Part shown: positions 41,384 to 50,610 of the stretch, one piece after another | How positions within the stretch are numbered: position 1 is the first letter of the stretch | Layout of the letters: each line of letters opens with the position of its first letter | NCBI RefSeq assembly: GCF_004299445.1 | Contig: NZ_SCTC01000037.1 | Location: 62,001 to 126,000, forward strand | Direction of reading: 5' to 3' | Origin: Phenylobacterium sp. | GTDB lineage: Bacteria > Pseudomonadota > Alphaproteobacteria > Caulobacterales > Caulobacteraceae | Length of the DNA: 64,000 bases | The notes under the pieces: generated by a model | Seen by the model: only the letters and a program-made list of their open reading frames with translations | Told to the model about the DNA's origin: nothing | Databases searched by the model: none | Program-made: the position numbers and the translations under genes

Positions 41384-42586
41384 GCGCCGTCGCCGACCAG
41401 CCGGCTCCGGGCCCCGCGTTCTCGCCCAAGGTGATCATCGCCCTGGTGCTGGTGGGCCTGGTGGCGATGGCGGGCCTGGCGGTGCTGTCGGCCTTCGCGC
41501 CCGACCTGCGCTCCGGCAACGATGGCCGCGCGCACGCGCTGTCGAAATCGGCCATCGGCTTTGCCGGAGCGCCCATTCTGCTGAAGGCTCTTGGCGCGCC
41601 GGCGGTGGTCAGCCGCATCCGGCCCACGCGGCCCCAGGAGGCGGTCGTGGTGCTGACGCCCGACGCCAGCCTGAGCCCCGAAGAACTGCAGGCCTATCCG
41701 AAGGGGCCGCTCACCCTGATCGTGCTGCCCAAGTGGGTCGCGGCGCCCGACCCGATCCGCAAGGGCTTCGTGCGCAAGGTGACCACCATCGTGGACGGCG
41801 ACGGGTTCGAGCCGATGCTCGGGGCCTACGCCAAGACGACCCGCATCGCCCATCCAAAGGGCGTCTACCGCTGGACGCTGCGCGGCGAAGGGCCGTTCGC
41901 GGGGCAGACCCTGCCGCTCGGGCCCATCGACCGGCTCCAGACGCTCTCGGGCGAGGGCTGGGCGCCGGCCCTGGTGGACGGGCAGGGGCGCATGGTCCTG
42001 GCCTATTCCCGCAAGACCCCCAGCATCTGGGTGCTGGCCGACCCCGACCTGATCAACAACCACGGCCTGTCCAGCCGCGACACGGCCCGCGCCGCCGCCG
42101 CGATCTTCGAGACCGCGCGGCAAGGCGAGCGGCCGATCACCTTCGACGTCACCCTGAACGGCTACGAGCGGAGCCGCGGCATCTGGCGCACCATGCTGGA
42201 GCCGCCATGGCTGGCGGCCACCCTGATCGGCGCGGCGGCGGGCCTGCTGATGGGCGTCCACGCCCTGGCCCGCTTCGGCCAGCCGCGGCGGCGCGAGCGC
42301 GCCTTCGCGCTGGGCGCCCGGGCGCTGGTGGACAATTCGGCCGACCTGGTGCGGATGGCCCGGCGCGAGCACGAGCTGGCTCCGGCCTATGCCGCCCTGA
42401 TCCGCGGCCTCGTTACGCGCGCCGGCGGCGGGCATGCGGCCGACGAGCACTGGCTGGAACATCTGGCGGAACGCCGCGGGGCGACCTCGCCCGGCGAGTT
42501 GGCCGCCGAGGCCGATAAGGCCAAGACCCGCGACGACCTGCTGGCCGTCGCGCGCAAACTGTACGACTGGCGAGGGGAGATGACGC

Positions 42587-42600
<14 letters not shown>
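41380..42600 (+). CDS. DUF4350 membrane protein of MoxR operon
   Basis: 406 aa. One N-terminal membrane helix ('[20 protein letters not shown]'), a large periplasmic DUF4350 domain ('[20 protein letters not shown]', '[20 protein letters not shown]', '[20 protein letters not shown]'-type motif at '[20 protein letters not shown]'), a second helix near '[20 protein letters not shown]' and a cytoplasmic tail ('[20 protein letters not shown]'). The DUF4350 core resembles glutamine-amidotransferase-like domains without catalytic Cys. It starts within the DUF4129 stop and overlaps moxR by 14 bp. Confidence 0.85.
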
Positions 42601-43543
<943 letters not shown>

Positions 43544-43551
43544 CGGCCGCT

Positions 43552-44865
43552 TTGCGACTCTACCCCACCCGCCGCGCGATCGCGCTGATGGCCGCAGGGG
43601 CCGCTCCGGCCCTGGGCGTCGCTCTGGTCGCGCCCGGCCTGTGGACCGCGGCGGCGGCGTGGATCGTGCTGGCCATCGGTCTGATGCTGGCGGACGCCCT
43701 GCTGGCGGTCTCACCGCGCGGGCTGGATCTGGCCATGGCCGCGCCGCGCGTGGTGGGGGTCGGACGGCCCGAGACAGCGCGACTCACCGCCGCCTTCGCC
43801 AAGGGCGGCCCGCGCGAGATCGAGCTGGCGGTGGGCGTCAACGCCCGTCTGACCGCGGTTCCCGACCGCCAGGTCGTGCGCACCCATGAGGGCCGCGCCG
43901 AGGCCGATGTGCGGCTGGACCCCTTGCGCCGGGGCGAGGGCCTGATCGAGGGATTGTGGGCGCGGTGGCGCGGGCCTCTGGGCCTGGTCTGGCTGCAACG
44001 GCATGAGCCGGCGCTTCCGCCATTGGCGATCACGCCCGACGTGGCCGGCGTCAAGGAGCAGGCCCTGCGCCTTTTCGCCCGCGATGCGCCGCTTGGCGCC
44101 AAGCCGCTGACCGACGCCGGCGAGGGCTCGGACTTCCATGCGCTGAAGGAGTTCCAGACCGGCATGGACCTGGGCGACATCGACTGGAAGCAGTCGGCCC
44201 GGCACGCCAAGCTGATCGGGCGCGAGTACCGCACCGAGCGCAACCACCATATCCTGCTGGCGCTGGACACCGGCCGGCTGATGAGCGCGCCCGCGGCCGG
44301 GCTGCCGCGCATCGACCGGGCGATCAACGCGGCCCTGTTGCTGGCCTTCGTCAGTCTGCGGATGGGCGACCGCGTGGGCCTATTCGCCTTCGACTCGCGG
44401 CCGCGCCTGGCCAGCGGTCTGGCCTCGGGCCCGGCGGCCTTCCCGCTGCTGCAGCGGATGTGCGCCCAGATCGACTATTCCGCGGAAGAGACCAACTTCA
44501 CCCTGGGTCTCACGGCTCTGGCCGGCCGTCTGGATCGCCGCGCGATGGTGGTCGTCTTCACCGATTTCGCCGACGCCACGTCGGCCGAGCTGATGGTCGA
44601 AAACGTGGCCCGCCTGATGCGCACGCACCTGGTGCTGTTCGTGGTGTTCCGCGACGAGGAGCTCGACAGCCTCGTCAGCCGCGCGCCGGAGACGCCCGAC
44701 GACGTCTCCCGCGCCGTGATCGCCGAGCGGCTGGTCAGGCAGCGCGAAGGCGTAATCGGTCGCCTGAAACGCCTGGGCGCCCAGATCGTCGACGCGCCCG
44801 CCGATGGCCTGGGTCCGGCGCTGCTGAACGGCTACCTGGATGTGAAGCGGCGGGGACTGGTCTGA
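43552..44865 (+). CDS. DUF58 (vWA-like) protein of MoxR operon
   Basis: 437 aa, TTG start at 43552. Two N-terminal membrane helices ('ALMAAGAAPALGVALVAPGL', 'AAWIVLAIGLMLADALLA'), then the DUF58 signature 'EGSDFHALKEFQTGMDLGDI', 'DWKQSARHAKLIGREYRTER', and a vWA-like fold ('HHILLALDTGRLMSAPA', 'AMVVVFTDFADATSAELMVE'). DUF58/MoxR pairs are widespread. It overlaps the SpoIIM gene by one base. Confidence 0.92.
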   Translation: MRLYPTRRAIALMAAGAAPALGVALVAPGLWTAAAAWIVLAIGLMLADALLAVSPRGLDLAMAAPRVVGVGRPETARLTAAFAKGGPREIELAVGVNARLTAVPDRQVVRTHEGRAEADVRLDPLRRGEGLIEGLWARWRGPLGLVWLQRHEPALPPLAITPDVAGVKEQALRLFARDAPLGAKPLTDAGEGSDFHALKEFQTGMDLGDIDWKQSARHAKLIGREYRTERNHHILLALDTGRLMSAPAAGLPRIDRAINAALLLAFVSLRMGDRVGLFAFDSRPRLASGLASGPAAFPLLQRMCAQIDYSAEETNFTLGLTALAGRLDRRAMVVVFTDFADATSAELMVENVARLMRTHLVLFVVFRDEELDSLVSRAPETPDDVSRAVIAERLVRQREGVIGRLKRLGAQIVDAPADGLGPALLNGYLDVKRRGLV

Positions 44866-45863
44866 TGGCCGAACTGCAGCTCAAGAGCTGGCGCTTCCGC
44901 GCCGAGCGGGAACAGGACTGGCGACGCCTCGAGACCCTGCTCAACAAGGCCGAGACGCAGGGCGTCGAGCGGCTCAAGCGCGACGAGCTCCTGGAACTTC
45001 CGCTGCTCTATCGCCAGGCGCTGTCTTCGCTGTCGGTGGCCCGTTCGATCTCGCTGGACCAGAGCCTGACGGCCTATCTCGAGACCCTTTGCACCCGGGC
45101 CTACTTCTTCGTCTACGGCGCGCGGACGCGGTGGCCGCAGCGGGTGGCGCGGTTCTTCGTTCGCGACTGGCCGGCCTCGATACAGGCGCTCTGGCGCGAG
45201 ACGGTGGTGTCGTTCCTGCTGATGGCGGTCGGGACCGTGGCGGCCTACGTGCTGGTGCTGCGCGACGCCGGCTGGTTCTTCAGCTTCGTGGATCCCGAGC
45301 TGGCCGGGGGGCGCGATCCGATGGCGACGACCGCGTCGCTGCGCGAGACCCTGTACGACAAGCCCGATGCGGCCGACGGCCTGGGCGCCTTCGCCACCTT
45401 CCTCTTCACCCACAACGCCCAGGTGGCGCTGTTCGCCTTCGCGCTGGGTTTCCTGCTCTGCCTGCCGACCGCGGCGCTGATGCTGATGACCGGCGGGATG
45501 CTCGGGGCGTTCGTGGCCCTGTTCGCCTCGCGCGGGCTGGTGGCAGAGGAGATCGGCTGGCTGATGATCCACGGCACGACCGAGCTGTTCGCCATCGTGA
45601 TCGCCGGCGCCGCCGGGTTCTCGATCGGGTGGGCGGTGGCCTTCCCGGGTGCGCGCAGCCGGGTCGACGCCGCCGCGGAAGCGGGCCGCCGGGCCGCCAC
45701 CGCCATGGCTGGCGTGGTCTGCATGCTGGCGGTAGCCGGCGTCCTGGAAGGCTTCGCCCGCCAGCTCGTCACCAACGACATCGCCCGCTATGCGATCGCC
45801 GGCGTCATGCTGGCGGGCTGGCTGGCCTATTTCTACTGGCCCCGCACCAAGGTCCCGGCATGA
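44865..45863 (+). CDS. SpoIIM-like (stage II sporulation protein M family) membrane protein
   Basis: 332 aa from the ATG at 44865 (MAELQLKSWRFRAEREQDW). Soluble N-terminal 105 residues, then five or six membrane helices ('SFLLMAVGTVAAYVLVLRDA', 'ALFAFALGFLLCLPTAALML', 'LGAFVALFASRGLVAEEI') with the family motif 'IHGTTELFAIVIAGAAGFSI'. In non-sporulating bacteria these proteins accompany MoxR/DUF58/RDD operons. Overlaps the RDD gene start as ATGA. Confidence 0.92.
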   Translation: MAELQLKSWRFRAEREQDWRRLETLLNKAETQGVERLKRDELLELPLLYRQALSSLSVARSISLDQSLTAYLETLCTRAYFFVYGARTRWPQRVARFFVRDWPASIQALWRETVVSFLLMAVGTVAAYVLVLRDAGWFFSFVDPELAGGRDPMATTASLRETLYDKPDAADGLGAFATFLFTHNAQVALFAFALGFLLCLPTAALMLMTGGMLGAFVALFASRGLVAEEIGWLMIHGTTELFAIVIAGAAGFSIGWAVAFPGARSRVDAAAEAGRRAATAMAGVVCMLAVAGVLEGFARQLVTNDIARYAIAGVMLAGWLAYFYWPRTKVPA

Positions 45864-46771
45864 CGGCGGTCGGAAAGCCCCTGCAGGCCGCCAAGCCGGC
45901 GAAGGCCAGGAAGCCGCCGCGCGAGCCCTTCGACGGCTGGCGCGAGCTGGTGACGCCGGAAGGGGTGGACCTGCGGCTGCGGGTGGGAACGTACGCCGAG
46001 CGTGGGTTGGCCCTGCTCCTCGACTTCCTGATCATCACCGGCGTGCTGGGCGTGCTTACGATCGTCCTGCTGATCGTGGCCTTCGCGACGCGCGTCACCT
46101 GGATGAACGAGGTCGTGGCGATCGTCTGGCTCCTGGGCATGTTCCTGGGCCGCAACTTCTACTTCTTCTGGTTCGAGGCCCGGCAGCGGGCGGCGACGCC
46201 GGGCAAGCGGGCCATGGGCCTGCGGGTGATCACCGCCGACGGCGGGGCGCTGACCGCCGACGCCGTGTTCGCGCGCAACGCCATGCGCGAGGTCGAGGTG
46301 TTCCTGCCGCTGACCTTCTTCCTGGCCCAGGGCGAGGGGGTGGACGCGGCGCTGGTCGGACTGGGCGCGATCTGGGGCGGCGTGCTGGTGCTGTTCCCGC
46401 TGTTCAACCGCGACCGTCGCCGGCTGGGCGACCTGGCCGCCGGCACGATGGTGGTGAAGCAGCCGAAGGTCCGCCTGCAGTCCGACCTCGCCGACACCGA
46501 GCGCACCGCCTCCAGCGGCATCGCCTTCACCGGGCCCCAGCTCGACGCCTATGGCATCAAGGAGCTGCACGTCCTGGAGGATGTGATCCGCGTGGGCGAT
46601 CGCAAGGCGATGACCGAGGTGGCCGCGCGCATCCGCGCCAAGATCGGTTGGGACGGCGGCGACATCGCCGACCGGACCTTCCTCAACGCCTATTACGCCG
46701 CCCTGCGCGCGCGCCTGGAGAGCCGCCTGCTGTTCGGCCGCCGCCGTAAGGACAAGTTCGACGTCGACTAA
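45860..46771 (+). CDS. RDD-family membrane protein, last gene of MoxR operon
   Basis: 303 aa from the ATG at 45860. Motif 'RVGTYAERGLALLLDFLIIT' opens the RDD domain, with 'GVLGVLTIVLLIVAFATRV', 'ARQRAATPGKRAMGLRVITA' and 'RRRLGDLAAGTMVVKQPK'. The C-terminal about 100 residues ('YGIKELHVLEDVIRVGDRKA', 'DIADRTFLNAYYAAL') are soluble and specific to this operon type. Ends 13 bp from a convergent gene. Confidence 0.92.
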   Translation: MTAVGKPLQAAKPAKARKPPREPFDGWRELVTPEGVDLRLRVGTYAERGLALLLDFLIITGVLGVLTIVLLIVAFATRVTWMNEVVAIVWLLGMFLGRNFYFFWFEARQRAATPGKRAMGLRVITADGGALTADAVFARNAMREVEVFLPLTFFLAQGEGVDAALVGLGAIWGGVLVLFPLFNRDRRRLGDLAAGTMVVKQPKVRLQSDLADTERTASSGIAFTGPQLDAYGIKELHVLEDVIRVGDRKAMTEVAARIRAKIGWDGGDIADRTFLNAYYAALRARLESRLLFGRRRKDKFDVD

Positions 46772-46784
46772 CGGGACGTTGCGG

Positions 46785-47603
46785 CTAGCTGAAGATCTCG
46801 GCCAGCCACTGCGGACCAGCGCCGTCGCGCAGGCGGCGAAGTTCGACGTACAGCACCGCAATCAGGGTGGCGCCCAGGATCGACGAGACGGTCTGCTGAA
46901 TGACACTGATGCCGATGTTCACGGGATTCAGCGCCGCCTGAAGCGGGTTTGTCAGGGCGTCGGGGTTGGCGAACAGCGCCGCCGCGGTGATCGCGCTGGC
47001 GATCGCGCTGACGACGATCAGGATCACGAGCAGCACGACAAACAGCCCGAAGATGGCCCAGCGGTTGCCGCGGGTGAGGTCTGCGGCGCGGCTGAACGAC
47101 CCGAAGATGCCGGTGCGGTCGGCGACCAGCGACGGGATCGCCACGCACCATGCGCAGGCGATCATGATGCCCGGGACCAGCAAGAGGATCATGCCGAAGC
47201 CCACGGCGAGCGCGAACAGTATGCTGACGACGATCACCGGGAGGAAGCTGCGTAGACCGTTGGCCAGGGCCTCGGCGATGTTCGGCTTCTGGCCGTTCAG
47301 GTCCTGGACCGTGGCGTAGATCAGCGCCCCCTGCAGGATGGCCGTCGTAATGATGGCGGCCAACGATCCCATCCCGGCGCTGGCGATCAGGCCGGGACCC
47401 ATCGTGATGTTGCCGCGGGAGAGCTCTTCCATGTTGCTGCTGACCCAGCCCACCTGCACAAGGGCCAACAGCAGTTGAGGCAACCCCGCCAGCACCAGCC
47501 CCAGGATCGTGAAGGTCGCGAGGTTGCGGCCCAGCACCTGGAACGTCGTCTGGAGAACCACCCCGATATCGAGCTTGCGGGATTGGATGGCTTCTGCGGT
47601 CAT
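46785..47603 (-). CDS. Membrane protein, glycerophosphoryl diester phosphodiesterase membrane-domain-like
   Basis: 272 aa from the ATG at 47603. About six membrane helices ('LATFTILGLVLAGLPQLLLA', 'LAAIITTAILQGALIYATVQ', 'FLPVIVVSILFALAVGFGMI', 'IFGLFVVLLVILIVVSAIAS'), a central 'VPGIMIACAWCVAIPSLVAD' and 'GSFSRAADLTRGNRWAIFGL'. These match a large family of YciC/GDPDase-membrane-like proteins with unknown function. It is convergent with the MoxR operon. Confidence 0.8.
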   Translation of the reverse strand: MTAEAIQSRKLDIGVVLQTTFQVLGRNLATFTILGLVLAGLPQLLLALVQVGWVSSNMEELSRGNITMGPGLIASAGMGSLAAIITTAILQGALIYATVQDLNGQKPNIAEALANGLRSFLPVIVVSILFALAVGFGMILLLVPGIMIACAWCVAIPSLVADRTGIFGSFSRAADLTRGNRWAIFGLFVVLLVILIVVSAIASAITAAALFANPDALTNPLQAALNPVNIGISVIQQTVSSILGATLIAVLYVELRRLRDGAGPQWLAEIFS

Positions 47604-47696
47604 GGCCGGGCTCCCGGTGGCGGCTTTGCGGACGATGGTAATCATGGGTTGTGGCGCCTGTCGACGCGCGCGAGAGCCGGCGCCGGATCGGCCCGT

Positions 47697-48698
47697 ATGA
47701 GCCTGGAGCTTGGCGTTCACAGCGAGCGGCTGAGGCTGCGCGCGCCATTCCGCATCTCGCGCGGCGTGAAGACCCATGCCGAGGTCGTCGTCGCCGGACT
47801 GCGGGCCGAGGGACAGGCCGGTTTCGGCGAATGCGTGCCCTATTCGCGCTATGGCGAAACCCCAGCGTCGGTCCATGAACAGCTGATGATGGCGGGCGCG
47901 CGCCTGGCGACGGGAGAGTCGGCGCGGGCGGTGGTTGACGGGCTCCCGGCCGGGGCCGCGCGCAATGCGCTGGACTGCGCGCTCTGGGACCTGGAGGCGC
48001 GGCTGGGTCTGGGCGATGTGGCCGAGCGGCTGGGCCGCGCGGCGCCCGGCCCGATGGCGACGGCGGTGACGATCAGCCTGGACACCATCGCCGCCATGAC
48101 CGCGGCTGCGGCGCAGGCCTCGGACGCGCCGTTGCTGAAGGTGAAGCTGGACGCCGACCAACCGGCCGAGCGGCTGCACGCCGTCGCAGCGGCCGCGCCG
48201 GGCGCGCGTCTGATCGTCGATCCGAACGAGGGGTGGACGCTGTCGGTGCTGAAGGCGATGGCCGACACCATCGCGCGCCTGCCTGTGATGATGGTCGAGC
48301 AGCCGTTGCCGGCGGGCGAGGATGCGGGCCTGGCGGGGCTGTCCTACCCGGCGCCGATCTGCGCCGACGAGGCGGTCCACACGGCCGACGATGTGGCCCG
48401 GGTGGCGGACCGCTACCAGGTCATCAATGTGAAGCTGGACAAGGCTGGAGGGTTGACCGCGGCCCTGGCGATGGCCGATCGGGCGCGCGAGCTGGGGCTG
48501 GGCGTCCTGGCCGGCTGCATGGTGTCGAGTTCGCTGTCCATAGCGCCCGCCATGTGGATCGGCGCGCAGGCGGACGCCGTCGATCTGGACGGTCCCTGGT
48601 GGCTTGTGGACGACCGGGCGGGCGGCTGTCGCGTCGAGCGGGGCGTGCTCTATCCGCCACAGGGGGGCTTCTGGGGTGTGTCGGGCGCCCGCCCTTGA
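47697..48698 (+). CDS. Dipeptide epimerase (L-Ala-D/L-Glu type), enolase superfamily
   Basis: 333 aa from the ATG at 47697. Barrel motifs: 'LLKVKLDAD' with Lys148/150, metal ligands Asp175 ('LIVDPNEGW'), Glu201 ('MVEQPL') and Asp224 ('ICADEAVH'), and the second catalytic Lys249 ('NVKLDKAGG'). 'MVSSSLSIAPAMW' closes the site. It epimerises dipeptides from murein turnover, or related ones. GAGCC-type bases precede the start; it is divergent from the membrane protein at 47603. Confidence 0.9.
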   Translation: MSLELGVHSERLRLRAPFRISRGVKTHAEVVVAGLRAEGQAGFGECVPYSRYGETPASVHEQLMMAGARLATGESARAVVDGLPAGAARNALDCALWDLEARLGLGDVAERLGRAAPGPMATAVTISLDTIAAMTAAAAQASDAPLLKVKLDADQPAERLHAVAAAAPGARLIVDPNEGWTLSVLKAMADTIARLPVMMVEQPLPAGEDAGLAGLSYPAPICADEAVHTADDVARVADRYQVINVKLDKAGGLTAALAMADRARELGLGVLAGCMVSSSLSIAPAMWIGAQADAVDLDGPWWLVDDRAGGCRVERGVLYPPQGGFWGVSGARP

Positions 48699-48699
48699 G

Positions 48700-48728
48700 T
48701 TGACACCGTCAGCGCATCATCCGTTCAT
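48700..48728 (+). promoter_or_regulatory. Weak candidate promoter before the sulfotransferase gene
   Basis: TTGACA at 48700-48705, directly after the epimerase stop, followed 17 bases later by GTTCAT (48723-48728), which only weakly resembles a -10 box. Spacing fits a housekeeping promoter, but the -10 is poor. Confidence 0.3.
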
Positions 48729-48758
48729 CGCCCTGCAATATTTCACTTCGGAGACCCC

Positions 48759-50570
48759 GTGGCTGGCGCGGCGGCAGAGACGGTCGGAACCCTCGAGGTC
48801 GCCCTCGAGCACGCCGCGCGCCTGCTGGCGGCGGACGCCGTGGCGGCCGAGGCCCAGGCCCGCGAAATCCTGAAGTCGGTGGGCGAGCACCCCGGGGCGC
48901 TGCGCCTGCTGGCCGCCGCCCTTCGTCGCCAGGGCGAGACCGAGGCCGCCGAAGCCGTCGACCTGCGCGGCGTCCGCGCCTCGGTGGGCGATCCGGCGCT
49001 GGTTCAGGCCGCCCGAGCGCTCTGCGACAACGACCTGCGGGTCGCCGAGCACACCCTCCGGGCGGTGCTGAAGGCCCGGCCGACCGATGTCGCCGCGATC
49101 CGCATGCTGGCCGAGACGGCCATGCGGCTGGGCCGTTACGACGACGCCGAGAACCTGCTGGCGCGCTGCGTCGAGCTGGCGCCCGGCTTCACAGCGGCGC
49201 GGCACAACTACGCCACCGTCCTCTACCGCCAGAACCGGTCCGAGGCGGCCATAGCCCAGATCGACCGCCTGCTGGCCGACGACCCGCGCAATCCCGGCTA
49301 CCGCAACCTCAAGGCCGCCGCGCTGGCCAAGATCGGCGAGTACGACCAGGCGATCGAGCTTTACGGCGGCGTGCTGAAGGACCAGCCCGGTCAGGCGAAG
49401 GTCTGGATGAGCTATGGCCACGCGCTGAAGACGGTGGGTCGGCAGGCCGAGGCCATCGAGTCCTACCGCCGCTGCGTGGCGATCGCGCCGCAGTTCGGCG
49501 AGGCCTGGTGGAGCCTGGCCAATCTCAAGACCGTGCGCTTCGACGACGCCGACATCCTGGCGATGGAGATGGAGCTGCGTCGCGCCGACCTGGGCGAGGA
49601 GGACCGGTTCCACCTGGAGTTTGCGCTGGGCAAGGCGCGCGAGGACCGCGCCGACTATGAGGCCAGCTTCGGCCACTATCTGCGCGGCAACGCGCTGCGC
49701 CGCGAGTCGCTGGCCTATGAGGCGTCCGAGATCACCGGCCAGGTGCAGCGGGCGAAGACGGTCCTGACGCCCGAGCTGTTCGCCGCCCGGGCGGGCCAGG
49801 GCTGCCCGGCCCCCGACCCGATCTTCGTCGTCGGCCTGCCGCGGTCGGGGTCCACGCTGGTGGAGCAGATCCTCGCCAGCCACTCGCGCGTCGAGGGCAC
49901 CCAGGAACTGCCCGACATCATCGCCCTGGTCCGTCGCCTGGGCGGGAAGGCGCGCCGGGCGTCCGAGAGCCGCTACCCCGAGGTCCTGGCCGAGTTGTCG
50001 CCCGACGATCTCGCGGCCCTGGGCGGGGAGTACCTCGATCGCGCCCAGGTGCACCGCAAGCTGGGCCGGCCGCTGTTCATCGACAAGATGCCCAACAACT
50101 GGACCCACGTCGGGCTGATCCACCTGATCCTGCCGAACGCGAAGATCATCGATGCGCGGCGCCATCCGCTGGGTTGCTGCTTCTCGGGCTTCAAGCAGCA
50201 CTTCGCCCGCGGTCAGGGGTTCACCTACGATCTGACCGACATCGGCCGGTACTACAGCGACTACGTCGCGCTAATGGCGCACTTCGACGCAATTCTGCCC
50301 GGCCGGGTCCATCGCGTGATCTATGAGCGCATGGTCGCCGATCCCGAAGGTCAGACCCGAGCGCTGCTCGACCACTGCGGCCTGCCGTTCGAGGACGCCT
50401 GCCTGCGCTTCTACGACAACGATCGCGCCGTGCGCACCGCCAGCTCCGAGCAGGTGCGCCGGCCGATCTTCACCGACGCCGCCGACCACTGGCGGAACTA
50501 CGAGCCCTGGCTCGGCCCGCTCAAGGCGGCGCTGGGCCCGGTGCTCGACGCGTACCCGGATGCGCCTTGA
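48759..50570 (+). CDS. TPR-repeat sulfotransferase
   Basis: 603 aa from the GTG at 48759 (GGAG upstream). Residues 1-330 are tetratricopeptide repeats ('AAIRMLAETAMRLGRYDDAE', 'AKVWMSYGHALKTVGRQAEA'). Residues 353-600 are a PAPS-type sulfotransferase: 5-prime phosphosulfate loop 'VVGLPRSGSTLVEQIL' (PRSGST at 361-366), 'LFIDKMPNNWTHVGLIHLIL' and the 3-prime phosphate region 'AKIIDARRHPLGCCFSGFKQ'. Protein or glycan sulfation is possible; the acceptor is unknown. It ends 40 bp before a TonB receptor gene and probably forms an operon with it. Confidence 0.9.
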   Translation: MAGAAAETVGTLEVALEHAARLLAADAVAAEAQAREILKSVGEHPGALRLLAAALRRQGETEAAEAVDLRGVRASVGDPALVQAARALCDNDLRVAEHTLRAVLKARPTDVAAIRMLAETAMRLGRYDDAENLLARCVELAPGFTAARHNYATVLYRQNRSEAAIAQIDRLLADDPRNPGYRNLKAAALAKIGEYDQAIELYGGVLKDQPGQAKVWMSYGHALKTVGRQAEAIESYRRCVAIAPQFGEAWWSLANLKTVRFDDADILAMEMELRRADLGEEDRFHLEFALGKAREDRADYEASFGHYLRGNALRRESLAYEASEITGQVQRAKTVLTPELFAARAGQGCPAPDPIFVVGLPRSGSTLVEQILASHSRVEGTQELPDIIALVRRLGGKARRASESRYPEVLAELSPDDLAALGGEYLDRAQVHRKLGRPLFIDKMPNNWTHVGLIHLILPNAKIIDARRHPLGCCFSGFKQHFARGQGFTYDLTDIGRYYSDYVALMAHFDAILPGRVHRVIYERMVADPEGQTRALLDHCGLPFEDACLRFYDNDRAVRTASSEQVRRPIFTDAADHWRNYEPWLGPLKAALGPVLDAYPDAP

Positions 50571-50610
50571 ACCCTGAGGCGCGAACTCTGTTTGTTGGGG
50601 GATTGTGACT